Below are positions 13,793-13,893 of a stretch of 13,893 bases of DNA, in pieces. Source of the stretch: GCA-003244245 sp035997545 (GTDB lineage Bacteria > Actinomycetota > Actinomycetes > Mycobacteriales > Pseudonocardiaceae); assembly GCA_035997545.1 (NCBI GenBank), contig DASYIL010000056.1, forward strand, positions 1-13,893, in the 5' to 3' direction. The notes below the pieces were generated by a model. It ran no database searches, was not told the origin of the DNA, and saw only the letters and a list, made by a program, of their open reading frames with translations. The translations under genes were made by a program, and so were the position numbers. Each line of letters starts with the position of its first letter. Positions within the stretch are counted from its first letter, which is position 1.

Positions 13793-13893
13793 CCGAGACC
13801 AGTCAGGCGTCGGCACCACGCAGTGATCATCGACTCATCGACGACGTGAGCACATCAGTGGTGGCCTCCCGCGGCAACGATGCTCTCCTCGAG

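Noticed and set aside
1..13893. CRISPR arrays, insertion-sequence ends, rRNA genes, phage genes
   Set aside because: No regularly spaced repeats, intact transposase or rRNA-like sequence was found; the only RNA gene seen is tRNA-Sec.

Overview
The window is high-GC actinobacterial DNA: G/C-ending codons dominate the genes, and it carries a conservon, a DosR/DevR-type response regulator and a FadE5-type acyl-CoA dehydrogenase. This gene set suggests a Pseudonocardiales or related actinomycete; no ribosomal marker is present, so genus is not assignable. It looks chromosomal. Two short stretches (about 7.84-8.78 kb and 13.38-13.9 kb) hold gene relics.

Layout. 1-1662 (-): fadE5-like acyl-CoA dehydrogenase, lacking its 3' end. 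Its promoter (about 1700-1745) has two copies of a 14-bp palindrome around a TAATAT -10 box. 1838-1915: large nested hairpin. 1999-2715 (-): four-helix membrane protein, probably DUF4383. 2821-3867 (-): exported right-handed beta-helix protein. 4036-7896 (+): hyuA and hyuB, subunits of an ATP-dependent hydantoinase/oxoprolinase, then cutA. 7841-8375 (-): C-terminal relic of an XRE/TPR regulator. 8535-8773 (+): frameshifted serine-recombinase relic. 8804-8950 (-): 48-residue one-helix membrane protein, possibly leaderless. 9161-12375 (-): complete conservon cvnA-cvnB-cvnC-cvnD. 12502-13182 (-): DosR/DevR-like response regulator. 13270-13365 (+): selC, tRNA-Sec with anticodon TCA. 13384-13593 (-): VapC/PIN toxin relic with an in-frame TGA. 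The last 280 bases hold only uncertain coding sequence.

How the genes work together. HyuA and HyuB would form one ATP-dependent enzyme opening a cyclic amide; their genes overlap, and cutA follows 17 bases later, so all three are probably cotranscribed. The four Cvn proteins form a membrane-associated module in which a histidine-kinase-like sensor is linked to a small Rab-like GTPase. The adjacent response regulator may or may not be its partner. tRNA-Sec implies that selenoproteins are made, although no selA/selB/selD or selenoprotein gene lies here. Most notable are a G3-U70 wobble in tRNA-Sec, the paired palindromes at fadE5, a 22-bp-spaced direct repeat before the conservon, a 15-bp minisatellite in the cvnB C-terminus, and a CvnD GTPase whose NKxD-type motif reads NQFP. 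I see no clearly new multi-gene system.
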